Positions 1-8,287 of a DNA stretch of 64,000 nucleotides are shown in pieces; positions within the stretch are counted from its first letter, which is position 1, and each line of letters starts with the position of its first letter. A program made the position numbers and the translations under genes. The stretch comes from Profundibacter amoris (GTDB lineage: Bacteria > Pseudomonadota > Alphaproteobacteria > Rhodobacterales > Rhodobacteraceae): assembly GCF_003544895.1 (NCBI RefSeq), contig NZ_CP032125.1, forward strand, positions 2,990,001-3,054,000. The letters run 5' to 3'. The notes beneath the pieces were generated by a model, which worked only from the letters and a program-made list of their open reading frames with translations, was not told the origin of the DNA and did not search any database.

Positions 1-291
1 CAGTTTCGGCGAGAAATCCCGCTGCAACTCCTCCCGCTTTTCGGTGCTATCCGCGCCCGCCAGATTGTAGAACACCGACAAAACACGTCCCAGAGAGTCC
101 TCTGCCAGTTCCAGCGCCTCAATAGTATTTTCAAATGTCGGCGCGTCCGCATTGCCGGCAATCGCCGCGATATTTTCCCGCGCCTCCTCCATCGCAGCAT
201 CGAATGCCGGCGCGAAATCATCGTCCTTAATACCGGCAAAGGGGGGCAGTTGAAACGGCGTGTCCCAGCGGGACAATAGCGGGTTGGTCAT
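1..291 (-). CDS. M3-family oligopeptidase (Dcp/PrlC type), N-terminal fragment
   Basis: The first 97 residues of a minus-strand protein are readable from the ATG at 289-291 and are cut by the left edge. They begin MTNPLLSRWDTPFQLPPF and continue through segments such as APTFENTIEALE, the opening of M3 metallopeptidases (peptidyl-dipeptidase Dcp or oligopeptidase A), cytoplasmic enzymes that trim oligopeptides. The zinc-binding HEXXH motif would lie beyond the edge and cannot be checked. It follows an amino-acid ABC permease gene on the same strand after a 55-bp gap, which may or may not be one transcript. The family call is good; Dcp versus PrlC cannot be decided. Confidence 0.75.
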   Translation of the reverse strand, partial: MTNPLLSRWDTPFQLPPFAGIKDDDFAPAFDAAMEEARENIAAIAGNADAPTFENTIEALELAEDSLGRVLSVFYNLAGADSTEKREELQRDFSPKL

Positions 292-346
292 GGGGGAATC
301 TCCTTTGCCCGCCACGCTAGAACCACCACAAAGCAAGGTCCAGCCC

Positions 347-1141
347 TTACGGGTATTTAGACCGCATCCGCCGTTCCAGCCGCCGCAGCAGAAGAGACAG
401 GGAAACCGTCATCACCAGATACAGCAGGGCCACCACATTATAGGTTTCGAAATAGCGGAAATTACCGGCCGCTGTCACCTTGCCCAGCTGTGCAATATCC
501 GAAACCCCCAGCACCGACACCAGCGATGAATCCTTGATCATCGCAATGAAATCATTGCCAAGCGGCGGCATGATAGTCCGGAACGCTTGCGGGAAAACGA
601 TAAACCGGAAGCGGTGCCAACCACTCAATCCCAACGCTTTTGATGCCTCGATCTGACCCTCGTCCACCGACAGCAGACCGGCGCGAAATACCTCGGCGAT
701 AAAGGCGGAATAGCCGATCATCAGCGCAATGATTGCCCGCCACATCAGCGAAAAATCCCGCGTGCGGATCGGGTCAAACCCCAGCCCCTCGGCAATCCAG
801 TTCCAGAAATGCACCAGCGCGGGGCCGAACACAAAGGCCACATACAACAGCAGCACGATCATCGGGATGCCACGGATGATTTCGATATAAAACCGTGCCA
901 ATTGCCTGAAAACGATGAACCGCGACATGGTGCCGACCGCCAGCAACAGCCCGAAGAACGAGGCCAGCGCAAAGGCCACCAAGGTCACGAATATCGTCAT
1001 ACCGATGCCGCGCGACAGGGTGCTTAGCACCTGCGCATACAGATCATCCGCAACCACGCGATACATCAGATAGGCGCCCAGCCCACCGGCCAGAACCAGC
1101 CAATAGGGGAAATCCTTGTCTTGGGAAGGGGGTGTAATCAT
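347..1141 (-). CDS. Polar amino-acid ABC transporter, permease subunit
   Basis: This is an inner-membrane permease of the HisM/GlnP family that moves polar amino acids with a periplasmic binding protein and an ATPase. The 264-residue protein has about five hydrophobic segments. Its cytoplasmic EAA loop is at about residues 165-178 (EASKALGLSGWHRF) and is followed by the usual MPPLGNDFIAMIKDSSL stretch. The likely partner binding protein is directly upstream on the same strand, with a terminator-like hairpin in the 53-bp gap just before this start. No ATPase gene and no second permease are visible nearby, so the ATPase must be encoded elsewhere. Substrate specificity cannot be read from the sequence. 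Confidence 0.9.
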   Translation of the reverse strand: MITPPSQDKDFPYWLVLAGGLGAYLMYRVVADDLYAQVLSTLSRGIGMTIFVTLVAFALASFFGLLLAVGTMSRFIVFRQLARFYIEIIRGIPMIVLLLYVAFVFGPALVHFWNWIAEGLGFDPIRTRDFSLMWRAIIALMIGYSAFIAEVFRAGLLSVDEGQIEASKALGLSGWHRFRFIVFPQAFRTIMPPLGNDFIAMIKDSSLVSVLGVSDIAQLGKVTAAGNFRYFETYNVVALLYLVMTVSLSLLLRRLERRMRSKYP

Positions 1142-1144
1142 TAA

Positions 1145-1174
1145 TCAAAAAGCCCCGGCACAACTGGCCGGGGC
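1145..1174 (-). terminator. Intercistronic terminator-like hairpin between binding protein and permease
   Basis: On the minus strand GCCCCGGC, a 7-nt loop and GCCGGGGC form a perfect 8-bp stem, followed by a run of five T. It lies about 20 bp after the binding-protein stop codon and only a few bases before the permease ATG. Such hairpins often lower distal expression or protect the 3' end of the abundant binding-protein mRNA; that role is inferred. Confidence 0.75.
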
Positions 1175-1194
1175 AATCCTTTTATTTCAGGCGT

Positions 1195-1989
1195 TCAGCC
1201 GCCCATTTTGTAATCAAGAAACCATTTTTTATTCAGCGCATCAATGGTGCCGTCGGCCTTCATATCGGCAATCGCGGCATTGACCGGCCCCACCAGATCC
1301 GAGCCTTTGGGGAAGATGAAGCCGAAATCCTCGGTGCCCAGCTTGTCGCCAATGATCTTCAGCCCGCCGCCCGAGGCATCTACATATCCGGCCCCCGCTG
1401 TGCCATCGGTCAGCACCAGATCGACATCACCGGTTTTCAGCGCCTGAACTGTTGCGCCGAATGTTTCGAACAGCTTGATACGCGGGTTGGATTCATTGCC
1501 GTCCAGCACCTCGTAAACCCCCACATAGAACGGCGTGGTGCCGGGCTGTGCCGCCATCAGCAGATCGTCATTGGCCGCAAAATTTTTGGCATCGGTGAAC
1601 CGGTCCTCGTCACCGCGCACCATCATCACCATTTCGCTGCGCATGTAGGGGTCGGAAAAATCCACCTTTTCCTTGCGGTCATCACGGATGGTGATTCCGG
1701 TCATGCCCAGATCAAACTGGCCTTCCGACACCGCCGGAATCATCGCGTCCCAGCTGATGTTTTCATAAGTCACCTTGATGTTGATCCGCTTGGCAATCTC
1801 GGCCATGGCATCATATTCCCAGCCGATCGCCTCGCCCGACGCCGGGTCCATAAATTGCAGCGGCGGATAGGCGTTTTCGGTGACCACAACCACCTCTTTT
1901 CCGCCCAGATCGGGCAGATGGCCGCCCGCCATGGCAAGTGTTGAAAAAGCCACCGTAGCAGCAGCGGCAATGGATGCAAAAAGTTTCAT
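1195..1989 (-). CDS. Amino-acid ABC transporter, periplasmic substrate-binding protein
   Basis: This is a periplasmic receptor of the family-3 (SBP_bac_3) type that binds a polar amino acid and hands it to the permease downstream. The 264-residue protein has a signal peptide at about residues 1-21 ending in LAMAGG. The family pattern follows: a ligand domain beginning [13 protein letters not shown], then [20 protein letters not shown] and [14 protein letters not shown]. The start ATG at 1987-1989 has a GGGGGA ribosome site upstream. It is probably co-transcribed with the permease at 347-1141. The exact ligand is unknown. Confidence 0.9.
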   Translation of the reverse strand: MKLFASIAAAATVAFSTLAMAGGHLPDLGGKEVVVVTENAYPPLQFMDPASGEAIGWEYDAMAEIAKRINIKVTYENISWDAMIPAVSEGQFDLGMTGITIRDDRKEKVDFSDPYMRSEMVMMVRGDEDRFTDAKNFAANDDLLMAAQPGTTPFYVGVYEVLDGNESNPRIKLFETFGATVQALKTGDVDLVLTDGTAGAGYVDASGGGLKIIGDKLGTEDFGFIFPKGSDLVGPVNAAIADMKADGTIDALNKKWFLDYKMGG

Positions 1990-2059
1990 GCAGGAATCCC
2001 CCGGAATTTGTTATACATTGATCGCGAGTATGGTTAATCCGTTGCCCAAGGCAAGGAAA

Positions 2060-3112
2060 TTAAACCCCTTTCCCGCCGCAAACAGGGCAATCTGGGCGCG
2101 GCTTGACCCCGATTTTACGGCTTTCCGCATAAAGCGCATCATAGATCAGCATCTCGCCTTTCAGCGGCGTGCCGGCCCCTGTGATCTCCTTCACGGCCTC
2201 AACCGCCATCATCGTGCCTATCACACCGGGCAGCGGGCCGACTACACCGGCCTCGGCGCAACTCGGCGCCAGTCCGGCGGCGGGGGCCTCGGGGAAAACG
2301 CATTGATAACAGGGCGCGCCTTTGGCCGGATGATAGACGCTGATCTGCCCTTCCCACTGGGTTATCGCGCCGGCAATCAGCGGCAGGCCCAGCGCCACGC
2401 AGGTGCGGTTCACCAGATAGCGGGTATCGAAATTGTCGGTCCCGTCCAGCACCAGATCATAGTCCGAAAACAGTTCGGCCGCGTTGTCCTGATCCAGCCG
2501 CCGGTGATAGGGGCGCACCCCGACCTTCGGGTTTTGCGCCTTCATCGCAGCCTCGGCGGAAAATACCTTGGGCATGCCGATGTCGGCATCGCGGTGGATT
2601 ACCTGACGTTGCAGGTTGGAATTGTCCACCGCATCATCATCCACCACGCCGATCGTCCCCACACCCGCCGCCGCCAGATACAGCAACACAGGCGAGCCCA
2701 GACCGCCGGCGCCGATCACCAGCACACGGGCGTTTTTCAGCTTCTTCTGCCCCGCCCCGCCAATTTCGCGTAACATGATGTGGCGGGCGTAACGATCCAG
2801 TTCGACATTGGAAAATGTAGGCTTGGGGGTGGCATCAGTCATCTCGGCAACTCTGTCATTGGCTTTGACGCGAAGCTGACGCAGAACGGCGCGATACGCA
2901 ACCACTACCGCCAGAATTCCACCCAAAATCAGCCATGGCCGCACCGTTCCACCGGTGGCCGCGCGCAAGGGTGCACCATCGGGCAACACCAGATGCGCGA
3001 TCACCACCGCCGCGTAAACCAGCCCGATCAGGAACCAGCGCCTTGAAGGGGCCACCTTCATCACCGCGCCCAAGCCCCACAAGCCCGCCATCAACGCCAG
3101 AACAACGCCCAC
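2060..3112 (-). CDS. HesA/MoeB/ThiF-family adenylyltransferase with N-terminal membrane domain
   Basis: This E1-like enzyme probably adenylates the C-terminus of a ubiquitin-like sulfur carrier (MoaD or ThiS). Residues from about 100 onward form the catalytic domain: ATP-binding GAGGLGS at 134-140, TDNFDTRYLVN, and two zinc CxxC pairs (CYQC in the middle, CPVC at the C-terminus). Residues 1-85 hold three hydrophobic segments absent from E. coli MoeB. Translation starts at GTG 3112, sharing one base with the dut stop (TAGTG). An internal ATG at 2842 would give a soluble MoeB of normal size and remains possible. There is no rhodanese domain. MoeB versus ThiF cannot be settled here. Confidence 0.85.
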   Translation of the reverse strand: MGVVLALMAGLWGLGAVMKVAPSRRWFLIGLVYAAVVIAHLVLPDGAPLRAATGGTVRPWLILGGILAVVVAYRAVLRQLRVKANDRVAEMTDATPKPTFSNVELDRYARHIMLREIGGAGQKKLKNARVLVIGAGGLGSPVLLYLAAAGVGTIGVVDDDAVDNSNLQRQVIHRDADIGMPKVFSAEAAMKAQNPKVGVRPYHRRLDQDNAAELFSDYDLVLDGTDNFDTRYLVNRTCVALGLPLIAGAITQWEGQISVYHPAKGAPCYQCVFPEAPAAGLAPSCAEAGVVGPLPGVIGTMMAVEAVKEITGAGTPLKGEMLIYDALYAESRKIGVKPRPDCPVCGGKGV

Positions 3113-3573
3113 TAACCGCGCCCCGTTGACCCAAAGCCACCTTCGCCACGCGCGGTGTTACTCAGTTCCGTGACCAGTTCAAACCGCGCCTGCACGACAG
3201 GGGCCACCACCATCTGGGCAATCCTGTCACCGTGGTTCACGACAAAGGGCCTATCCCCCGCGTTCAGCAGGATCACCCCCAACGGCCCGCGATAATCACT
3301 GTCAATCGTGCCCGGACTGTTGGGCAGGGTGATGCCGTGCTTCAACGCCAGCCCCGACCGCGGCCTGATCTGCACCTCGTAGCCCTGCGGTATTTCCAGC
3401 CTCAACCCTGTGGGCACCAATGCCCGCGCACCGGCTTCGATCACCAGCCCGCCGCGCTCGCCTGCCGGAAAATTCGCCCGCAAATCAGCCCCCGCGGCAC
3501 CCGCCGTTTCATAAGACGGCAACCCCAGCGCCCGATCCGCCCCTTCAAGCCACGCAAAGCTTACAGTTACCAC
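3112..3573 (-). CDS. dut: Deoxyuridine 5'-triphosphate nucleotidohydrolase (dUTPase)
   Basis: Homotrimeric dUTPase hydrolyses dUTP to dUMP, which keeps uracil out of DNA and feeds dTMP synthesis. The 153-residue product has the family motifs in order: [43 protein letters not shown] and the C-terminal [12 protein letters not shown] chose GTG 3571-3573 as the start. The alternative ATG at 3621 would add residues encoded by a short intergenic repeat (3596-3633), while the GTG gives the usual family length. The gene sits between coaBC and the MoeB-like gene; coaBC-dut linkage is common in alphaproteobacteria. Confidence 0.92.
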   Translation of the reverse strand: MVTVSFAWLEGADRALGLPSYETAGAAGADLRANFPAGERGGLVIEAGARALVPTGLRLEIPQGYEVQIRPRSGLALKHGITLPNSPGTIDSDYRGPLGVILLNAGDRPFVVNHGDRIAQMVVAPVVQARFELVTELSNTARGEGGFGSTGRG

Positions 3574-3595
3574 ACCGCCATCCCCATCTTTGTTC

Positions 3596-3633
3596 CATAA
3601 ATATCCTCGCGCGAAGCGCATGGAAACTCTTAT
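3596..3633 (-). repeat. Short intergenic repeat, family C (GGGATAAGAG...GGATATTT), copy 1
   Basis: On the minus strand the end of coaBC reads GGGATAAGAGTTTCCATGC, then a GC-rich segment and AGGATATTT. The same arrangement occurs at the rhomboid gene end (18590-18628) and in a looser form at 57385-57425. The coaBC stop TAA lies inside the repeat, which fills the coaBC-dut gap. Its function is unknown. Confidence 0.6.
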
Positions 3634-4826
3634 CCCAACGCCTCGGCAATCGCCGCCGCCAGCCGCTGTGCCACCTGATCCTTGCCCATGCGCGGCCATG
3701 CCTCGGCCCCGTCGTCCGTGATCACCACCACCGCATTTTCATCCCCGCCCATGATGCCCGTTTCCGGCGACACATCATTGGCAACGATCCAGTCACAGCC
3801 CTTGCGCTTGCGTTTGGCGGTGGCGTTTTCCACCACATCATCGGTTTCCGCCGCAAATCCCACCACCAGTGCCGGCCGTCCCTTTTCCATCCGGCTGACC
3901 GTGGCCAGAATATCGGGGTTCTCGGCAAATACCAGTTCGGGCAGACTACCCTTGCCATCCTTCTTCATCTTGGAACCGGACGCGTTTTCCACCCGCCAGT
4001 CCGCCACCGCCGCCGCAAACACCGCCGCATCCGCAGGCAAGGCGCCCTGCACCGCCGCCAGCATTTCCCGCGCGGTCTGCACCTCGATCACCTGCACCCC
4101 TTCGGGCCGCGCCACATCCGCCGGCCCCGTGACAAACGTCACCCGTGCGCCCAGCGCCGCAAGTGCCCGCGCAATCGCCGTGCCCTGCGCCCCGCTGGAG
4201 CGGTTGGCGATGTAACGTACCGGATCAATCGGCTCGTGCGTCGGCCCCGAGGTCACCAGCACATGTTTGCCCTTCAGCGGCCCGTCCGCAATCGCGGCTT
4301 CCACCGCAGCGACAATCTCAAGCGGTTCGGCCATGCGTCCCGGGCCGAATTCGCCACAGGCCATGTTGCCCTCGTTCGGGCCGACAAACAGCACACCGTC
4401 ACCTTTCAGGGTTTCGATGTTCCTTTGCGTCGCCGGATGCTCCCACATCCGCACATTCATCGCCGGCGCGACCAGCACCCGCTTGTCGGTGGCCATCAAC
4501 AGGGTCGAGGCCAGATCATTCGCCAGCCCTGCCGCCATCTTGCCCATCAGATCGGCCGTGGCAGGTGCGACCACCACCAGATCGGCATCGCGGGACAGTT
4601 CGATATGGCCCATCTCGGCCTCGTCGGTCAGATCGAACAGATCGCGATACACCTTTTGCGCCGCCAGCGCTGAAGTGGATAGCGGCGTGACAAATTCCTC
4701 GCCCGCCCGCGTCAGAACCGGCACCACAGTGGCCCCGCGTTCACGCAAGCGCCGGATCAGATCCAGCGATTTGAATGCGGCAATCCCGCCACCAATGATC
4801 AACAGAACACGTTTACCAGCAAGCAT
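3630..4826 (-). CDS. coaBC: Bifunctional phosphopantothenoylcysteine decarboxylase / phosphopantothenate-cysteine ligase
   Basis: This enzyme makes 4'-phosphopantetheine for coenzyme A in two steps. The N-terminal flavodoxin-like CoaC half (about residues 1-180) carries [32 protein letters not shown] with the catalytic Asn region, and the substrate clamp around [18 protein letters not shown]. The C-terminal CoaB half starts at about residue 185 with [19 protein letters not shown] and includes FAAAVADWR and FAAETDD. The start ATG 4824-4826 is preceded by GAAAGGG at good spacing. Length is about 398 residues, normal for the fused form. dut follows on the same strand. Confidence 0.95.
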   Translation of the reverse strand: MLAGKRVLLIIGGGIAAFKSLDLIRRLRERGATVVPVLTRAGEEFVTPLSTSALAAQKVYRDLFDLTDEAEMGHIELSRDADLVVVAPATADLMGKMAAGLANDLASTLLMATDKRVLVAPAMNVRMWEHPATQRNIETLKGDGVLFVGPNEGNMACGEFGPGRMAEPLEIVAAVEAAIADGPLKGKHVLVTSGPTHEPIDPVRYIANRSSGAQGTAIARALAALGARVTFVTGPADVARPEGVQVIEVQTAREMLAAVQGALPADAAVFAAAVADWRVENASGSKMKKDGKGSLPELVFAENPDILATVSRMEKGRPALVVGFAAETDDVVENATAKRKRKGCDWIVANDVSPETGIMGGDENAVVVITDDGAEAWPRMGKDQVAQRLAAAIAEALG

Positions 4827-4889
4827 AGGCAACCCTTTCAAACAGTTGCCCCCGTTGTAGGCCGCAAGACCCGCAAACTCAACCAGCCG

Positions 4890-5678
4890 CTATTTGAACG
4901 CCAGACAGGGGTCTTCACGCTCCACCGCCTCGGTCACCACCCAATAATCAAAAGGTTCGTCCTCTTGTGCCGGTTCCTCGACAAAGCCGACCACCAGCAC
5001 CTTTGCCCCTTCCAGCATCGAGGGCACGCCCCAATCCTTGCGCGCATGGCCATTGCCGGTGATCAGCACCACCGGCCCGCCGACCTCCCGAAACGCCTGC
5101 ATCACCGTATCGGCAAAGGCCGCATCGCGGAACCGCTGCGCCTCGACCATACCGCCCATCATTTCCAGCGGCATCGCCTCGCAATGGTCGGCAAACTGCG
5201 CCTGCTTGCGCTGCTCCAACTGCCCGTCCGGCAGGGGCTGATCCAGACCGTATCCCGCCCCGAACACCGCCGCGGCCCCTTCTTTGAACGCGCGGCGCAC
5301 CTGTTCCCGCGACCGCGCGGCGCCGTAAACTCTGGCATCGCCCAGCGCCGCAAACACCGGCCAGTAGATCGCGAAATCGGGCCAGCCCGAAGCCTCCCAT
5401 TCCAGCGCGGCCCCCAGTGCATCCCGATCCTTCCGCAATTCCGGCGTCACCTTTGCCGCCTGCTGTGGCGACAACATTTCAAACACCACCGCTTTGGGTT
5501 TAACCGCCTGCACCACCCGTGCCTGTCCTTCGTGGTGCAGCGCGTTGTCATGCACCTCGCCCAGAATATAGACATCCGCAGGCGGCAGGGTATCCAGCCC
5601 CTCGATTGATATTTCTCCGGCATCCGCCGGAAACGACACCGCAACCAGCGCAGCAATAGCAAAGATAAAATGTTTCAT
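4890..5678 (-). CDS. ChaN-like haem-binding/uptake family protein, secreted
   Basis: The 262-residue protein has a cleavable signal peptide (MKHFIFAIAALVAVSFPADA) and then the ChaN/Tiki-superfamily fold. Visible signatures are VYILGEVHDNALHH near the N-terminus, VVFEMLSP, and a C-terminal VVLITGNGHARKDWGVPSML. The GEVHDN and GNGHAR histidines match those proposed to bind haem iron or act in a metalloprotease-like site in this superfamily. Export to the periplasm is inferred from the signal peptide; no lipobox cysteine is evident. It is divergent from cobU across a 127-bp gap. The biochemical role is uncertain. Confidence 0.8.
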   Translation of the reverse strand: MKHFIFAIAALVAVSFPADAGEISIEGLDTLPPADVYILGEVHDNALHHEGQARVVQAVKPKAVVFEMLSPQQAAKVTPELRKDRDALGAALEWEASGWPDFAIYWPVFAALGDARVYGAARSREQVRRAFKEGAAAVFGAGYGLDQPLPDGQLEQRKQAQFADHCEAMPLEMMGGMVEAQRFRDAAFADTVMQAFREVGGPVVLITGNGHARKDWGVPSMLEGAKVLVVGFVEEPAQEDEPFDYWVVTEAVEREDPCLAFK

Positions 5679-5805
5679 TCTGTCACCCTGCCCCCAATAC
5701 GCAGAAATGCCAATGGGACAAATCCGGTCACAACAATGCCTATCCCCCTCTGGCCATCCATCCCTTGCCTTGCTAGTCATTGGCAACACCATAAGGACAT
5801 CCCGC

Positions 5806-6339
5806 ATGTTGCCCAAGCTGACCCTGATCATCGGCGCCGCCGCTTCCGGCAAATCCACCTTTGCCGAACGGCTGGTCACCACCACCATGCGCACGCGAAC
5901 CTATATCGCCACCGCACAGGCCTTTGACGATGAAATGCGCGCCAAGATCGCCCGCCACAGGGACATGCGCGGCGCGGGCTGGCACACGGTCGAGGCCCCG
6001 CTGGACCTCCCCGCCGCCCTGCAACAGATACCCGCCGACCATGTGGTGCTGATCGATTGCGCCACGCTATGGCTGTCCAATCATCTGCTGGCCGAATCCG
6101 ATCTGGAACAGGCCGGGGCCGCCCTGCTGAACGCCCTGCAAACCTGCCCCGCCCCCGTGGTGGTCGTCAGCAACGAAGTCGGTGCCGGTGTGGTGCCCGA
6201 CAACGCCCTGTCGCGCAAGTTCCGAGAGGCTCAGGGCCGCCTGAACCAAACCCTTGCCACACAGGCGGGCCTTGTCGTTACCGTCATCGCGGGGTTGCCG
6301 ATGGTGCTGAAAGGCACCTTGCCCGAGGCGCTGGAATGA
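5806..6339 (+). CDS. cobU: Bifunctional adenosylcobinamide kinase / adenosylcobinamide-phosphate guanylyltransferase
   Basis: CobU (CobP) phosphorylates adenosylcobinamide and transfers GMP to it, giving AdoCbi-GDP in the nucleotide-loop assembly of cobalamin. The 177-residue product has a P-loop GAAASGKST at about residues 9-17, the RHRDMRGAGWHTVEAP stretch with the guanylylated-His region, LIDCATLWLSN, and the signature SNEVGAGVVPDNALSRKFR. The start ATG 5806 follows AAGGA. Its last codons overlap the histidine-phosphatase gene (ATGA), so the two are translationally coupled. I saw no B12-box-like riboswitch in the 127 bp upstream. Confidence 0.93.
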   Translation: MLPKLTLIIGAAASGKSTFAERLVTTTMRTRTYIATAQAFDDEMRAKIARHRDMRGAGWHTVEAPLDLPAALQQIPADHVVLIDCATLWLSNHLLAESDLEQAGAALLNALQTCPAPVVVVSNEVGAGVVPDNALSRKFREAQGRLNQTLATQAGLVVTVIAGLPMVLKGTLPEALE

Positions 6340-6914
6340 CAACGTGGTGGTGGGTGCGTCACGGTCCAACGCATGAAAATTCTTTCGTCGGCTGGCGCGA
6401 TGTGCCCGCCGACCTGTCCGACACCGCGCAAATCGCCCGCCTGAACGAACACCTGCCAAAGGAAGCGCTGCTGGTCTCCTCGGACCTGTCCCGCAGCATC
6501 GCCACAGCCGACGCCATCGCGGGCGGACGCACCCGCCTGCCCCACGCACAGCCCTTGCGGGAATTCAATTTCGGTGACTGGGACGGGCTGACCTTCGATC
6601 AGGTCACCACCCGTGATCCGGATCTTAGCCGCGCCTATTGGGAAACGCCGGGCGATGTGGCGCCCCCGAACGGCGAAAGCTGGAACATGGCCGCTACCCG
6701 CATCAACCCCTATGTCGATGGGATGGCCCGCAAGCACCAAGGCCGCCACATCATCGCGGTGGCGCATTTCGGCGTGATCCTGACACAGGTGCAGCGGGCG
6801 CTGGGGGTCTCGGCCTATCAGGCGGTTTCGCATAAAATCGACAACCTGTCGATCACCCGCCTACACTGGGACGGTGCCAGATGGCGGGCTGATGCGATCA
6901 ACCACATCCCCTGA
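6336..6914 (+). CDS. Histidine phosphatase family protein, probable alpha-ribazole phosphatase
   Basis: This is a phosphoglycerate-mutase-like phosphatase of 192 residues. The catalytic RHG is at about residues 8-10 (WVRHGPTHENSF), a second Arg occurs in SSDLSRSIATADA, EFNFGDWDG matches the family EF(D)FG-WEG element, and the second catalytic His is in VAHFGVILT. It overlaps cobU by 4 bp (ATGA). That context suggests dephosphorylation of alpha-ribazole-5'-phosphate or cobalamin phosphate (CobC-like). This substrate is inferred from context only, because the fold is shared by many phosphatases. Confidence 0.8.
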   Translation: MTTWWWVRHGPTHENSFVGWRDVPADLSDTAQIARLNEHLPKEALLVSSDLSRSIATADAIAGGRTRLPHAQPLREFNFGDWDGLTFDQVTTRDPDLSRAYWETPGDVAPPNGESWNMAATRINPYVDGMARKHQGRHIIAVAHFGVILTQVQRALGVSAYQAVSHKIDNLSITRLHWDGARWRADAINHIP

Positions 6915-6939
6915 CGCCAGCTACAAAATCCCTGCCCCG

Positions 6940-7407
6940 TCAATAGCCGAAAAACAGCGTCCGCCAGCGGTCCATCACGTCCATCGGCGTGCCGTTGCCG
7001 CTGATCACGTCATAGAACAGATCCACCGCAAACATTGTCTGTTTCCGTGTGGTTCCATCCGGGCTGTCACAAGGCACCAGCGCAATTGCATCATAAACCG
7101 CCCGTGCATTTCGCTGCATCAAAGGGTTCGGCCAACCTGTACCGCGCAACTCGTTCAGAAAGGATACATCGCAACCACAGTTGTATTCCCCCCGCGCCGC
7201 AACACAGTAATCATGCCGCATACAGGCCGCATCCAGCATATCCACCGGCGGCCCCGCGCGGGACATATCAACCGGATGGTTCGGCCCGCACCAGCGACCG
7301 TAAACCGGCGCATAGACCTGCAAATTGCTCTGCGCCGCAGCCCCGCCGATGCTTGCCAAAACCAGCAAAGCCCCGATCAGAACCCGTTTTATCAACCCAA
7401 AATCCAT
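6940..7407 (-). CDS. Secreted phospholipase A2-like protein
   Basis: The 155-residue protein has a signal peptide (about residues 1-25, ending GGAAAQ). It then shows what looks like the secretory PLA2 core: a calcium-loop-like YGRWCGPNH at 36-44 and an active-site helix DAACMRHDYC at 59-68, in which H65-D66 match the catalytic His-Asp pair flanked by half-cystines. More cysteines follow in YNCGCDVSF. If active it would hydrolyse the sn-2 ester of phospholipids in the periplasm or outside the cell. The calcium loop lacks the usual GxGG run, so activity is uncertain. It stands alone, convergent with the phosphatase gene. Confidence 0.65.
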   Translation of the reverse strand: MDFGLIKRVLIGALLVLASIGGAAAQSNLQVYAPVYGRWCGPNHPVDMSRAGPPVDMLDAACMRHDYCVAARGEYNCGCDVSFLNELRGTGWPNPLMQRNARAVYDAIALVPCDSPDGTTRKQTMFAVDLFYDVISGNGTPMDVMDRWRTLFFGY

Positions 7408-7522
7408 GCCGTTCTTTACACCACCCGCGCGCGCTCTGGCAAATCCGCGCTATCAAATTTCGTGATGCCCCCGTCACAAATCGCAATTGGGCAAACCCGC
7501 CGCGCCGCGCTACCCTGCTGCA

Positions 7523-8212
7523 ATGACCTATGATCTTTACATCGGCGACCGCACATTTTCCAGCTGGTCGCTGCGTGGCTGGCTGATGTTCGAGAAATTC
7601 AACATCCCCTGCCGCACCCATATGGCCGGCCTGTATTCCGGCACCCTGAAACAGGATCTGGCCGAACTGGCGCCGGCCCGCTATGTCCCCGTGATGCGCA
7701 CCCCCGACGGCATAGTCGTTGGCGACACATTGGCGATGGCCGAAACCCTGGCCGAGCGTCACTCAGACGCCGGCCTCTGGCCAACCGACCCTGCCGCCCG
7801 TGCCTTGGCGCGTTGGCTGGTGGCAGAAATGCACTCGGGCTTCATGGCGCTGCGCAACGAATGTCCGATGCAACTGCTGCACCAATATGACGGCTTTGCT
7901 GTATCTGACGCGGTGCAAGCCGACCTGAACCGTTTGCAGGACATCTGGGCACTGGCCCGCAACCGTCACGGCGCGGATGGCCCGTGGCTGTTTGGGCAAT
8001 ATTCGCTTGCCGATGTATTTTATGCCCCTGTTGCCGCCCGTATTGCAGGCTATGCCCTGCCGATGGACAAGGCTTGCGCCGCCTATGTCACAACCCACTT
8101 GCAAGACCCCGCATTCCGGAAATGGCGCGCCGAAGGGCTAAAGGTATCCTACGATCCCGTCCCCTATGCACTGGACCTGCCCACCGGCGACTGGCCTCAA
8201 TCCTTAACCTGA
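7523..8212 (+). CDS. Glutathione S-transferase family protein
   Basis: This 229-residue cytosolic protein has an N-terminal thioredoxin-like domain (YDLYIGDRTFSSWSLRGWLMFE, with the SSWSLR segment at the place of the catalytic Ser of zeta/MAAI-type GSTs), then the cis-Pro element YVPVM and the glutathione-binding DTLAMAETLAE. An all-helical C-terminal domain includes PWLFGQYSLADVFYAPV. Start ATG 7523 was chosen because the fold begins immediately after it. The gene is divergent from the PLA2-like gene. The conjugation substrate is not predictable. Confidence 0.85.
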   Translation: MTYDLYIGDRTFSSWSLRGWLMFEKFNIPCRTHMAGLYSGTLKQDLAELAPARYVPVMRTPDGIVVGDTLAMAETLAERHSDAGLWPTDPAARALARWLVAEMHSGFMALRNECPMQLLHQYDGFAVSDAVQADLNRLQDIWALARNRHGADGPWLFGQYSLADVFYAPVAARIAGYALPMDKACAAYVTTHLQDPAFRKWRAEGLKVSYDPVPYALDLPTGDWPQSLT

Positions 8213-8287
8213 TTTCGGCCCCGTTTACCCTTTGTAAACCATTCCCGCGTTAACCATGACCCAATAGTTAATGGCGGGAGCGGTTAA

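Noticed and set aside
1880-2773. A plus-strand open frame crossing the binding-protein start and the MoeB-like gene.
   Set aside because: It spans the promoter region of a real gene and has no recognisable domain.
5679-5805. Possible cobalamin riboswitch upstream of cobU.
   Set aside because: No B12-box-like conserved segment and no long structured leader could be found in 127 bp.
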